18,286 nt of DNA from an uncultured Lachnospiraceae bacterium (GCA_910589195.1 CAJUTC010000057.1:1-18286); one strand, 5' to 3'; counted from the first letter of the stretch, positions 1 to 7,597 are shown. The notes: generated from the sequence alone by a model not told the origin. Translations and numbers: made by a program.

Positions 1-46
1 AGCGGAGCGAGTGTGCACCGCGTCAGCGTAGCATATCTGGAGGATA

Positions 47-55
47 TGGTATAAT
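47..55 (+). promoter_or_regulatory. Extended -10 promoter for the AIM24-family gene
   Basis: TGGTATAAT fits the TG-N-TATAAT extended -10 exactly. No good -35 hexamer lies 16-18 bases upstream, which extended -10 promoters tolerate. Transcription would begin near 62. The leader would then carry a small perfect hairpin, CATGTG/CACATG at 68-84, ahead of the ribosome binding site AGGGAGG at about 113-119. Inferred from sequence match only. Confidence 0.55.
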
Positions 56-126
56 AAGGAAACGCATCATGTGAGGAACACATGGTAACAGTAGCAGAAG
101 TTACAATCATAAGGGAGGCGTAATTT

Positions 127-813
127 ATGAAATATCGTATTATCGGAGATACCATGCCTGCGGTGGAGGTAATGTTTGATATGCCGGGGGAGGAAATGTA
201 TACCCAGTCCGGCGGCATGGCCTGGATGTCAGAAGGAATTGAGATGTCTACTAATACGAAAGGCGGCTTGATGAAAGGGATCGGCAGAATGTTTGCCGGG
301 GAATCGCTGTTTATGGCAACATACCGTGCCGAGCGGGAAGGGGCAGTGATTGCCTTTGCGTCTACAGTGGCCGGACGGGTTTATCCGGTGGATGTTTCAG
401 CTACAGGCGGTTTGATCTGCCAGAAAGGGGCTTTCCTCTGCGCCCAGAGCGGGGTAAATTTAAACATTGCTTTCAGTAAAAAGTTTTCGGCTGGCCTGTT
501 TGGGGGAGAAGGCTTTATCCTTCAAGATTTAAGCGGTCAGGGCATGGCGTTTCTGGAAGTGGATGGAGATCTGGTGGAAAAAGATCTGCAGCCGGGAGAG
601 GTGTTAAAAGTAGATACGGGGAATGTGGTGGCTTTTGAACGCAGTGTAAGCTATGAGGTAGAAACAGTAAAAGGATTAGGAAATATCTTTTTTGGCGGAG
701 AAGGCCTGTTCCTTACAAAGCTGACCGGGCCGGGAAGAGTAATCCTCCAGACTCAGAATATTGCCGAGTTTGCCGGACGGATTGCCCGATTTATCCCTAC
801 CAGTTCAAAATAG
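127..813 (+). CDS. AIM24 / TIGR00266 family protein
   Basis: The 228-residue product matches the general pattern of the AIM24/TIGR00266 family. These are all-beta proteins with repeated Gly-rich strands and the recurring phrase FFGGEG/LFGGEG (here near residues 123-128 and 188-193), ending in a segment like GPGRVILQTQ. The bacterial role is not established; the yeast homologue is a mitochondrial inner-membrane organising factor. There is no signal peptide or membrane segment, so it is likely cytosolic. The ATG is supported by AGGGAGG about 8 bases upstream. It is a single-gene unit with its own extended -10 promoter and a terminator about 180 bases downstream. Nothing links it to the CoA-ester cluster that follows. 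Length is normal for the family. Confidence 0.85.
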   Translation: MKYRIIGDTMPAVEVMFDMPGEEMYTQSGGMAWMSEGIEMSTNTKGGLMKGIGRMFAGESLFMATYRAEREGAVIAFASTVAGRVYPVDVSATGGLICQKGAFLCAQSGVNLNIAFSKKFSAGLFGGEGFILQDLSGQGMAFLEVDGDLVEKDLQPGEVLKVDTGNVVAFERSVSYEVETVKGLGNIFFGGEGLFLTKLTGPGRVILQTQNIAEFAGRIARFIPTSSK

Positions 814-991
814 GATTCGTATCCGTTTAAAACTGTGTATTTATTATTTGAAAAAATGTATATAAACACAATATTGAAGAAGGGTCTGTCGCAAAACGGC
901 TGATGGATACCATATATCGTGGGGATAATTCGACTATCTCTGCCCTATATTATGGGAATGCCAGGATTAGCAACGGACTCATTTAAGTAAG
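814..991. other. Non-coding spacer, possible insertion-sequence scar
   Basis: No credible gene lies here. The stretch GGGTCTGTCGCAAAACGG at about 885-902 resembles terminal inverted repeats of some IS elements, from general memory of such ends. No transposase, opposite inverted repeat or target duplication is visible. At best it is a solo end or degraded remnant. Confidence 0.3.
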
Positions 992-1027
992 GTACCAGAA
1001 ATTTTGTCAAGTTTCTGGTACTTTTTT
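992..1027 (+). terminator. Rho-independent terminator
   Basis: A perfect 10-bp stem, GTACCAGAAA (992-1001) with TTTCTGGTAC (1012-1021), has a 10-base loop and is followed by six T residues. It would end plus-strand transcripts from the AIM24-family gene. On the minus strand no T run follows the stem, so it is probably a poor terminator for the thioesterase gene whose stop codon is nearby. Confidence 0.85.
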
Positions 1028-1031
1028 CATG

Positions 1032-1439
1032 CTACTCAACAGGCTTTAGTAAAAACATGGTGATGGTTGCAACTGCCGCCAGATTTCCCGATTCGGTGGT
1101 GATCTCTACCTGGTTTACTACGGTAGAGCGGCCTTTGTGGACAGAACGGCATTCTACATAAATTTTTCCGGCTTCCGGAGGAAGACCTTTTATAAAGTTA
1201 ATGCTGGCCTGCTGTGTGGTGTTTTCCACCTCGTAAGCATAAGTGGCCATACCAGATGCTGTATCACATAACGTAAATAGAAAACCGCCATGGACGATTC
1301 CATACATATTGATTGCCTCCGGGGGAATTACAATGGAAAATTTCGCGTATCCAGGTCTGGCGTCAATCAGGACAGCGTGTTCCAAACCTCCTAAAGGATG
1401 AATGTGGTGTTCAATCCCATTCCATATTTTATCTCGCAT
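1032..1439 (-). CDS. PaaI-type hotdog-fold thioesterase
   Basis: The product is a hotdog-fold acyl-CoA thioesterase of the PaaI/YbgC-like group, hydrolysing acyl- or aryl-CoA to free acid and CoA. The core phrase MYGIVHGGFLFTLCDTASGM, with the HGG turn and an Asp eight residues later, is the usual PaaI signature. The C-terminal part contains the typical beta-strand pattern (VHKGRSTVVNQVEI...). An upstream ATG at 1514 would give 160 residues with a basic 25-residue extension. I prefer the ATG at 1437-1439, about 135 residues, because it fits family length and has AAAGGGA about 11 bases upstream. The gene diverges from the CoA operon and may serve it by releasing trapped CoA or clearing stalled CoA esters. 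Substrate cannot be read from the sequence. Confidence 0.8.
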   Translation of the reverse strand: MRDKIWNGIEHHIHPLGGLEHAVLIDARPGYAKFSIVIPPEAINMYGIVHGGFLFTLCDTASGMATYAYEVENTTQQASINFIKGLPPEAGKIYVECRSVHKGRSTVVNQVEITTESGNLAAVATITMFLLKPVE

Positions 1440-1753
1440 AGCATTACCAATCCCTTTCTTAACTTTTCTGTAACGGTTCCATGTTTTCACAATTATGTTT
1501 TTCAATAGGCACATGCCAGATCCGGTAACCTGTATAAACAGATGAAAGCCTAAATGTTAAAAAGAAAATTAAAGAAAACAATATAAAAATGAAAAAGCAG
1601 AATCAATAAAAATCCTGAAAAAAATCTATCGGTAAATTTACCTGACCTGTTATGAAGGCAATTCGAAGATCTTGTTAAAATAATAGAAAAATCATAAATG
1701 AACCAAGGCATTATATCATAAAAATGATAATTGTACAAGGAAAAATACAATCT

Positions 1754-1768
1754 ATAGGCAATACCTAT
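1754..1768. promoter_or_regulatory. Candidate LysR-type regulator binding site upstream of the operon
   Basis: ATAGG-CAATA-CCTAT is a perfect 5-bp dyad with a 5-base spacer and fits the LysR-family T-N11-A rule. Its centre lies about 75 bases before the start site predicted from the -10 box at 1824-1829, close to where LysR activators usually bind. The site has the same geometry as the dyad in front of lysR (12591-12615), though the half-site bases differ. It is a candidate only. Confidence 0.4.
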
Positions 1769-1823
1769 TGATTCAGAAAAAAGTAAGGGGAAGCAACGAT
1801 TAGATTTTTGAAAAGGCCTATTG

Positions 1824-1829
1824 TATAAT
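1824..1829 (+). promoter_or_regulatory. -10 box of the operon promoter
   Basis: A perfect TATAAT stands 43 bases before the chosen ATG of the first acyl-CoA dehydrogenase. The best -35 at 18-base spacing is the poor TTAGAT (1800-1805). A good -10 with a weak -35 suits an activator-dependent promoter, matching the LysR-type dyad upstream. Confidence 0.5.
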
Positions 1830-1871
1830 TTAACCATAAAAATTGTTAAAAAATCCAAGGAGGAAAATGTA

Positions 1872-3056
1872 ATGAGTAAATTATCTGCAGAAGAATTTCA
1901 GGCTTATTTAAAGCAGATCCGTGAATTGGCAGAAGGACCATTGGAGGAAATTCAGAAAGAGGTTGAGGTTACCAATAAGTTCCCTCAGGAATTCTACGAT
2001 CTGGCTATTAAGAATGATTTATATCGCTGCTCCCTTCCGGAAGAGTACGGCGGATGGGGATTAAATGAGCTTGAGATTTTACAGGTACAGGAAGAATTCT
2101 CCAGAGGACCGGGCGGAATGCGTATGCATCTTCACTACGCAATGGATTTAAACTGGAGAATCCTGGATGATTACGGCAGCAAGGAATTAAAAGATGAATA
2201 TATGAGCAAATTCCAGGATAAATCCGTATTCACCTGCTTTGCATTAACCGAGGCTACTGGAGGAACCGGGGCAGATTTACATACTACTGCGGTAAAAGAT
2301 GGCGATTCTTATGTGTTAAATGGTGAGAAGACCTTGATTTCCCATACAGACTGCTGCGAATTTGCTTATGTAATTGCTGTTACCAATCCGGAATCCAGTA
2401 AGGATGACAGATTATCCGCTTTCTTTGTGCCGATGGATGCGCCAGGGTTTGAAGTGATCAATATGCCTCACATGATGGGCTGCCGCGGAGCTGGCCATGG
2501 AGAATTAAAGTTTACCAACTGCAAGATTGATAAGAAGTACCTGTTGGGCAAAGAAGGACAGGGGCTTGAGATTGCCATGCATTCCTTATCCGTATCCCGT
2601 GCCCATATTGCGGCTTCTAACTTAGGTATGGCTCAGAGAATGTTAGAGCTGTCCTTACAGTATGCTCATGATCGTGTAACATTTGGAAAGCCAATCGGAA
2701 CCCGTCAGGCTATCCGCTGCAAGATTGCCGATATGTCTATGATGGTGCATGCTCTCCGCTGTATGGTTTATGATTTTGCCAAGGCTTATGAGGAGAATCC
2801 TACTGGTGAATATATTGAAGAGAAAGCTGCTATGTGCAAATTGTTCAGTATTGATACCACCAGAAAGGTCAGCGATGAAATGCTGGAAATCTTTGGCGGT
2901 GTAGGCTACTTTGAAGACTGCAAATACGGCCCGGTAGAGCGTCTGTACCATGACTGCCGCGCGATGTGGCTGGAGGAGGGCGCTCCAACTGTTCAGCGGA
3001 TCACAATTTCCAGAAATACAATTAAGCATAACGCAAAGATGGAGTACGTGTTATAG
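1872..3056 (+). CDS. Acyl-CoA dehydrogenase family flavoprotein, divergent
   Basis: The product is a 394-residue FAD-dependent acyl-CoA dehydrogenase/enoyl-CoA reductase that would exchange electrons with the EtfBA encoded downstream. The family layout is intact: a helical N-terminus, a middle beta domain with CFALTE near 122-127, and a C-terminal helical domain with HDRVTFGKPIGTRQAI (266-281) and IFGGVGY (340-346). A Glu at about 369 (LEEGAPTVQ) sits where the catalytic base lies in medium-chain enzymes. The usual TEPxAGSD flavin-site motif is replaced by TEATGGTGAD (127-136), unlike the second dehydrogenase here. The start is the ATG after AAGGAGG; an in-frame TTG at 1821 overlaps the -10 box and is rejected. 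It is the first gene of the cluster, 247 bases before the CoA-transferase. Substrate unknown. Confidence 0.85.
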   Translation: MSKLSAEEFQAYLKQIRELAEGPLEEIQKEVEVTNKFPQEFYDLAIKNDLYRCSLPEEYGGWGLNELEILQVQEEFSRGPGGMRMHLHYAMDLNWRILDDYGSKELKDEYMSKFQDKSVFTCFALTEATGGTGADLHTTAVKDGDSYVLNGEKTLISHTDCCEFAYVIAVTNPESSKDDRLSAFFVPMDAPGFEVINMPHMMGCRGAGHGELKFTNCKIDKKYLLGKEGQGLEIAMHSLSVSRAHIAASNLGMAQRMLELSLQYAHDRVTFGKPIGTRQAIRCKIADMSMMVHALRCMVYDFAKAYEENPTGEYIEEKAAMCKLFSIDTTRKVSDEMLEIFGGVGYFEDCKYGPVERLYHDCRAMWLEEGAPTVQRITISRNTIKHNAKMEYVL

Positions 3057-3070
3057 GAAAGAAGCAGTGC

Positions 3071-3139
3071 AAACGTGCAGCCGGCTGCAAACCTGTTGAG
3101 AGCTTGCTCGCATAAGGGTTTGGGGCCGGCTGCACGTTT
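3071..3139. other. Large intergenic stem-loop
   Basis: AAACGTGCAGCCGGC (3071-3085) is perfectly complementary to GCCGGCTGCACGTTT (3125-3139). Inside it AAACC (3089-3093) can pair with GGTTT (3117-3121). No T run follows, so it is not a standard terminator. It may set relative mRNA levels or stability between the dehydrogenase and the downstream genes, or be a REP-like element. GGCTGCAAACC occurs at 3083-3093 and again at 3254-3264. Confidence 0.65.
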
Positions 3140-3205
3140 ATGCCCCAAAACAGCCATGATACCGGGCGGACGGGAATTGCCGTGAAAAAATAAATTCGCA
3201 CCGGC

Positions 3206-3250
3206 TTAACAAAATGGTGTACTGCCGGATATAATCTGGCCAGTACACCA
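3206..3250 (+). promoter_or_regulatory. Strong internal promoter embedded in a palindrome
   Basis: TTAACA (3206-3211), an 18-base spacer and TATAAT (3230-3235) make a near-consensus sigma-A promoter for the CoA-transferase and genes beyond. The -10 sits in the middle of an inverted repeat: TGGTGTACTG (3215-3224) and CAGTACACCA (3241-3250) are perfect complements, with CCGGA/TCTGG extending the dyad inward. It could be an operator where a repressor blocks the promoter, or a hairpin formed in read-through RNA from the upstream gene. Start site expected near 3242. Confidence 0.6.
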
Positions 3251-3303
3251 ATTGGCTGCAAACCGCAACATTTGATTTATCTCAGAAAAAGGAGATCACA
3301 ACC

Positions 3304-4530
3304 ATGAAGCCATTACAAGGAGTAAAAATAGTAGATTTAACCACTTACCTTGCAGCCCCTACAACAGTTCGTGTTTTAGGGGAATGGGGGGCTGATTGTA
3401 TTAAAATAGAATCGGCAAAAGGGGATCCGGCCAGAACCCAGGGAGCGGTATTTAACATGCCTTTTTTAGATGATGAAAATCTGGCGTTTGATGTGGCGAA
3501 TATGAATAAACGTTTTATCACCCTGAATTTAAAATCGGAGAAAGGCCTGGAAATCGCATATAAGCTGTTGGGCGAAGCAGATGTATTTGTTACCAATACC
3601 CGTACCAAGTCATTAGTAAAGCTTGGTTTGGATTACGATACTTTGAAAGAGAAATTTCCGAAACTGATTTTTGCCCAGGTGTTAGGATATGGGGAAAACG
3701 GACCTGAAAAGGATACGGCTGGTTTCGACGTAACTTGCTACATGGCAAGAGGAGGCGTGTTTGGGACTACAGTAAACCGGGGAGATGCGCCTATGATCCC
3801 GACGAATGGGTTTGGCGATTTCCAGGTATCCCTTGCGCTGGCCTCTGGAATCTGTGCTGCCCTTTATGCCCGTGAGAAAATCGGAGAGGGTGATAAAATC
3901 ACTATAAGCCTTCATCATGCCGCTGTTTACGCACTTAGCACAGGAATTATTTCTGCGCAGTATGGCAATCAATATCCCAAAAACCGGAAAGAAGTGCCAA
4001 ACCCATTTAACAATGTATTCCGCACAAAAGATGGAAAATGGCTGGTATTGTGCTGTCCGGAATATGACCGGGATTATGAAAAGATTATGACGCTTCTTGG
4101 CCGTCCTGACATGATAGGAAATGAAAAATATATCCACTGTGCCCAAGTAAACAATAACCATTTAAATTCTGAGGTAACCGATATTTTAGATGAAGCTATG
4201 GCTAATTTTACCCGGGATGAGCTGATGGCTATGTTTAAGGAAAATGATTTAGCCTGCGAAGCTGCTTATGAGCCTTTGGATATCTACAAAGATGAACAGG
4301 CCCACGCAAATCATGTACTGGCAAAGATTCCTTACCCTTCCGGCGAACGTTTTATGCCAACCAACCCCATTAATTTTAGCTCTATGGGGAATCCGGATTA
4401 TTGGATCGGCGGCTCCCAGGGCGCTCAGACGGTAGAAATTATGAAGCAGCTTGGATATTCCCGAGAGGAAATCGAGGAAGCGCTGGAAAGCGGCGCAGCC
4501 ACAGGGGAAACGAAACTTCGCAAGCTATAA
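3304..4530 (+). CDS. Family III CoA-transferase, FldA/CaiB-like
   Basis: The product is a 408-residue class III CoA-transferase that moves CoA from one acyl-CoA to an incoming free acid, keeping the pathway cycling without new ATP. The N-terminal GVKIVDLTTYLAAPT and GADCIKIES segments are typical of the family. The predicted catalytic Asp is about residue 172 in NGFGDFQVS. The run NLKSEKG, RTKSLVKLGLDYDTLKEK and GYGENGPEKDTAGFD recalls FldA, the cinnamoyl-CoA:phenyllactate CoA-transferase of Clostridium sporogenes, more than E. coli CaiB. This is a memory-based comparison. GGAG lies about 9 bases before the ATG. Unlike the fld locus, no 2-hydroxyacyl-CoA dehydratase is next to it, so the substrate pair cannot be assigned. 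Confidence 0.88.
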   Translation: MKPLQGVKIVDLTTYLAAPTTVRVLGEWGADCIKIESAKGDPARTQGAVFNMPFLDDENLAFDVANMNKRFITLNLKSEKGLEIAYKLLGEADVFVTNTRTKSLVKLGLDYDTLKEKFPKLIFAQVLGYGENGPEKDTAGFDVTCYMARGGVFGTTVNRGDAPMIPTNGFGDFQVSLALASGICAALYAREKIGEGDKITISLHHAAVYALSTGIISAQYGNQYPKNRKEVPNPFNNVFRTKDGKWLVLCCPEYDRDYEKIMTLLGRPDMIGNEKYIHCAQVNNNHLNSEVTDILDEAMANFTRDELMAMFKENDLACEAAYEPLDIYKDEQAHANHVLAKIPYPSGERFMPTNPINFSSMGNPDYWIGGSQGAQTVEIMKQLGYSREEIEEALESGAATGETKLRKL

Positions 4531-4553
4531 CAAGAAACTTTGCGGGACGAATT

Positions 4554-4567
4554 TTTAACCTGTTAAA
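4554..4567. promoter_or_regulatory. Short perfect palindrome before the second dehydrogenase
   Basis: TTTAACCTGTTAAA is a 6-bp dyad around CT in the 84-base gap between the CoA-transferase and the second dehydrogenase. A TATAAG sequence at 4569-4574 follows, but no -35 was found. It may be a minor operator or chance in AT-rich DNA. Confidence 0.25.
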
Positions 4568-4614
4568 CTATAAGGATTGCGACACAAAAATTGGATAAAG
4601 AAAGGTGAGAGAAT

Positions 4615-5757
4615 ATGAGCTTACTTTATACAGATGAGCAAAAGGAATTAATCGCCATGGTGCGTGAGATGGCAGAGAATGAGATTAAGCCTTATGTTCA
4701 GGAAGCGGATGAAAAGGGCGAATGCCCCAGGGAATTATTTGACTGGGGCTTTAAAATGGGCCTTCATATGCTGGAAATCCCGGAGGAATTTGGCGGAACT
4801 GGATTAAGCTATGAAACCACAGCTATGATTTTTGAAGAATTAGCAAAGGTAGACGCTGGTTATGCCATCAGCTTTGTAACCTCTTTTGTGGCTCTTAGGA
4901 ATGTAATTTTGGCGGGCACTCCGGAACAGGGCAAGTATTTTGCCGATGTGGTAAAACCAGGGAAATTCGCGGCGTTCGCGCTGACAGAACCAAACGCGGG
5001 ATCCGATCCCGGCGCCATGCGCGCTACTGCCGTAAAGGATGGGGATGAATATATTTTAAATGGCAACAAAACCTTTATTACAAACGGCGCCTTAGCTTCC
5101 ATTATGATAGGTTTCTTTAAAACCAGCCCGGAAAAAGGAAATAAGGGGATTTCCGCTTTTATTGTAGATGCGGATGCCCCGGGCATTACCATAGGGAAAC
5201 ATGAGAATAAAATGGGACTTAGGCTTTCAAACACCACAGACGTAACCTTTGAAAATGTGAGGGTAAAGGAATCTGCCATGTTAGGCAAGGAGGGAAGCGG
5301 TTTTAAGCTGGCATTAAACGCGTTAAACCTGTCCCGTGCTTTTGTGGCTACCATGGCGGTGGGGATTATGCAGCGCGCGTTGGATGAGTCGGTAAAATAC
5401 GCGAAAGAGAGGAAGCAGTTTGGACAGCCATTGATCCAGTTCCAGATGGTACAGCAGATGTTGGCGGATATGGCAATTAAAATTGAAGCTTCCAGATGCC
5501 TGGTGAATAATACAATGAAGATGATGGATCAGGGAAGCCTGGTTCAGAAGGAAGGCTCCATTACAAAAACCTTTGTTTCTGACTGTGCCCAGGAGGTGAC
5601 CTCCAACGCGGTTCAGATTTTCGGCGGTTATGGCTACAGCAAAGAGTATCCTGTTGAAAAACTGATGCGGGACTGCAAAGTATTCCAGATTTTTGAAGGT
5701 GCAAATCAGGTTCAGAGGCTGACCATCGCTAATGTATTAAACAAGGAATATAAATAA
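4615..5757 (+). CDS. Acyl-CoA dehydrogenase, canonical type
   Basis: The product is a 380-residue FAD enzyme that interconverts acyl-CoA and 2-enoyl-CoA with electron transfer to or from Etf. It has the classic motifs: AFALTEPNAGSDPGA (120-134), KTFITNGA (152-159), RKQFGQPLIQFQMVQ (266-280), QIFGGYGY (334-341) and catalytic-base Glu 361 in IFEGANQVQ. Length is normal. It resembles the short-chain/butyryl group and the AcdA-type partner of FldA pathways. AAAGGTGAG precedes the ATG. The etfB start is 23 bases downstream, so dehydrogenase, EtfB and EtfA form the usual three-gene electron-transfer set. Direction (reduction of an acrylate or oxidation of an alkanoate) is not given by the sequence. 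Confidence 0.92.
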   Translation: MSLLYTDEQKELIAMVREMAENEIKPYVQEADEKGECPRELFDWGFKMGLHMLEIPEEFGGTGLSYETTAMIFEELAKVDAGYAISFVTSFVALRNVILAGTPEQGKYFADVVKPGKFAAFALTEPNAGSDPGAMRATAVKDGDEYILNGNKTFITNGALASIMIGFFKTSPEKGNKGISAFIVDADAPGITIGKHENKMGLRLSNTTDVTFENVRVKESAMLGKEGSGFKLALNALNLSRAFVATMAVGIMQRALDESVKYAKERKQFGQPLIQFQMVQQMLADMAIKIEASRCLVNNTMKMMDQGSLVQKEGSITKTFVSDCAQEVTSNAVQIFGGYGYSKEYPVEKLMRDCKVFQIFEGANQVQRLTIANVLNKEYK

Positions 5758-5780
5758 ATAATCAGTCAGGAGGATGGAAG

Positions 5781-6569
5781 ATGAACATCGTTGTTTGTAT
5801 CAAGCAGGTTCCGGATACCACAGAGATCAAGATCGATCCGGTTAAAAATACATTGATTCGTCAGGGTGTGCCCAGCATTATGAATCCATTTGATAAAAAT
5901 GCGTTAGAAACAGCCCTGCAGTTAAAGGATGCCTATGGCGGTAAGGTAGTTGTAATTTCCATGGGCCCGGCACAGGCAAAGGCTGTAATCCGGGAAGCGA
6001 TTTCCATGGGGGCGGATGAGGGCTACCTGGTAACGGATCGGGCATTCGGCGGTTCCGATACGTATGCTACCAGCTATATCCTTTCACAAGCCATCGAGAA
6101 ATTAGGACCCTTTGACGTGATTTTAGGCGGCAAGCAGGCGATTGACGGAGATACGGGCCAAACGGCTCCCAGTATTGCGGAACATTTAGGCGCTGCCCGC
6201 CTTACATATGTGCTGGATTTAAAAGTAGAAGGGGATCGGGTAATTGCCCGCCGCCAGATAGAAGAAGGGATTGAAGTAATTGAAACCAAGTTCCCGGTAT
6301 TGTGCACAGCTATGAAAGAAAGCAATAAGCCAAGATACGCTACCGTAAGCCGTAAGCTGTATTCCATGAGGTGTGAGGTTCCGGAACTAACTTTCCAAGA
6401 TTTTCCGGATATTGATACATCGAAAATCGGCTTAAAAGGATCGCCTACTAAGGTAAAAGCAACGTTTACGCCAAAGAGGACGGCTACCGGAGTAAAAATT
6501 GAAGGCCACAGCCCAGCTCAGGTTGCGTCTTCCCTGATTGAACATTTAACAGAAGCTAAAGTACTGTAA
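5781..6569 (+). CDS. etfB: Electron transfer flavoprotein, beta subunit
   Basis: EtfB forms a heterodimer with EtfA and shuttles electrons between acyl-CoA dehydrogenases and a soluble or membrane partner. The 262-residue product starts MNIVVCIKQVPDTTEIKIDP as in clostridial EtfB and keeps NPFDKNALE (35-43), VISMGPAQA (58-66) and GGKQAIDGDTGQTAPSIAEHLG (116-137). The IDGDTxQ form is the one found in anaerobes whose EtfB carries FAD and can bifurcate electrons; mitochondrial-type proteins have IDDD-N-Q there. AGGAGG lies 7 bases before the ATG, and the gene ends 13 bases before etfA. Bifurcation itself is an inference. Confidence 0.95.
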   Translation: MNIVVCIKQVPDTTEIKIDPVKNTLIRQGVPSIMNPFDKNALETALQLKDAYGGKVVVISMGPAQAKAVIREAISMGADEGYLVTDRAFGGSDTYATSYILSQAIEKLGPFDVILGGKQAIDGDTGQTAPSIAEHLGAARLTYVLDLKVEGDRVIARRQIEEGIEVIETKFPVLCTAMKESNKPRYATVSRKLYSMRCEVPELTFQDFPDIDTSKIGLKGSPTKVKATFTPKRTATGVKIEGHSPAQVASSLIEHLTEAKVL

Positions 6570-6582
6570 GGAGGATATCACC

Positions 6583-7593
6583 ATGAGCTTTGAAACATGT
6601 AAAGATGTATGGGTATTTATTGAATGCTTCCAGGGCCAGCCAAAGAGTGTAGGCTTCGAATTGTTAGGCCAGGGGCGGAAGCTGGCAGACGGCTTAAAGC
6701 AGCAGCTTTGCGCCGTAGTAATTGGAAAGGATGTGGATGAGGCAGTGAAGGGCGCCGCCCAGTACGGCGCGGATAAAGTATATGTGGTAAAAGGCGACGA
6801 GTATGAAAACTATACCGCAGACGCGTACGGCCATGCGTTTTTAGAACTGGTGAAGAAATATGATCCCAACACCATATTAGTAGGAGCTACTGTAAACGGA
6901 CGTGATTTGGGCTCTAAGCTGGCAGTTAGTTTGCATACCGGGTTAACGGCAGACTGCACGGCATTAAGCGTGGAAGAAGAAAGCGGAAATGTGGTTTGGG
7001 AGCGCCCTGCCTTTGGCGGAAATTTATATGCCCAGATCCTTTGCAGTGAAACTCGTCCCCAAATGGGGACATGCCGTCCTGGCGCGTTTAAAAAACCAGA
7101 GATTACCCCAGATAACCATCCAGTTGTAATTGAAGAAGAAATCCATACTCCAAAAGAAGCAATCCGCGCGAAAGTAGTGGAATTTATCAAGGCAGCAGAA
7201 GATCAGGGGATGCGCCTGGATGAAGCGGAGGTAATCGTATCCGGTGGACGGGGAATGAAAAACGCAGAAAATTTTGCGGTGCTTAAGGAGTTAGCAGATG
7301 TGCTGGGCGGAACCGTAGGCTGTTCCCGTGCCGCGGTGGATGCGGGCTGGATGCCCCAGACAAAGCAGGTAGGGCAAACTGGCTCAACAGTATCCCCCAA
7401 AATTTATTTTGCATGCGGAATATCCGGGGCAGTACAGCATGTAGCTGGCATGAGTGAATCTGGAACCATTGTGGCAATTAATAAAGATGAAACAGCTCCG
7501 ATTTTTGAAGTTGCGGATTATGGTATCGTAGGTGATTTATTTGAAGTAGTTCCCGCGCTTGTAAAGGAACTAAAAGCAAAAAATCAAGGATAA
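6583..7593 (+). CDS. etfA: Electron transfer flavoprotein, alpha subunit
   Basis: EtfA binds the electron-carrying FAD in its C-terminal domain and docks to the dehydrogenase. The 336-residue product shows the complete FAD site: SGGRG (220-224), SRAAVDAGW (248-256), VGQTG (263-267), SPKIYFACGISGAVQH (271-286) and IVAINKDETAPIF (296-308). There is no N-terminal ferredoxin extension, unlike some caffeyl-CoA reductase complexes, so it is a standard-length EtfA. GGAGG precedes the ATG. The ligase gene begins 4 bases after its stop, indicating tight co-transcription. Confidence 0.95.
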   Translation: MSFETCKDVWVFIECFQGQPKSVGFELLGQGRKLADGLKQQLCAVVIGKDVDEAVKGAAQYGADKVYVVKGDEYENYTADAYGHAFLELVKKYDPNTILVGATVNGRDLGSKLAVSLHTGLTADCTALSVEEESGNVVWERPAFGGNLYAQILCSETRPQMGTCRPGAFKKPEITPDNHPVVIEEEIHTPKEAIRAKVVEFIKAAEDQGMRLDEAEVIVSGGRGMKNAENFAVLKELADVLGGTVGCSRAAVDAGWMPQTKQVGQTGSTVSPKIYFACGISGAVQHVAGMSESGTIVAINKDETAPIFEVADYGIVGDLFEVVPALVKELKAKNQG

Positions 7594-7597
7594 TATT

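Larger units (their letters stand above)
1515..1871. other. AT-rich divergent regulatory region
   Basis: This region of over 300 bases separates the minus-strand thioesterase from the plus-strand operon. It is very AT-rich and lacks convincing codons on either strand. It carries a T-N11-A dyad (1754-1768), the palindrome TTGTACAA (1731-1738), a weak inverted repeat around TATCATAAAAATGATA (about 1714-1729), a -10 box (1824-1829) and the AAGGAGG ribosome site (about 1857-1863) of the first dehydrogenase gene. Confidence 0.6.

Noticed and set aside
1550..1858. A 102-residue minus-strand open frame in the divergent region
   Set aside because: Phe/Ile/Leu/Tyr-rich translation of AT-rich DNA; it overlaps the promoter and ribosome site of the first dehydrogenase and has no motif.
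1821..1871. Upstream TTG start for the first acyl-CoA dehydrogenase
   Set aside because: It lies on the -10 box and lacks a ribosome site, while the ATG at 1872 has AAGGAGG at proper spacing and fits family length.
3682..4161. A 159-residue minus-strand frame antisense to the CoA-transferase
   Set aside because: Shadow of the well-supported plus-strand gene, with no motif or ribosome site.
4615..7593. Reading the second dehydrogenase plus EtfBA as the butyrate bcd-etfBA operon
   Set aside because: No crotonase, 3-hydroxybutyryl-CoA dehydrogenase or thiolase gene adjoins it.
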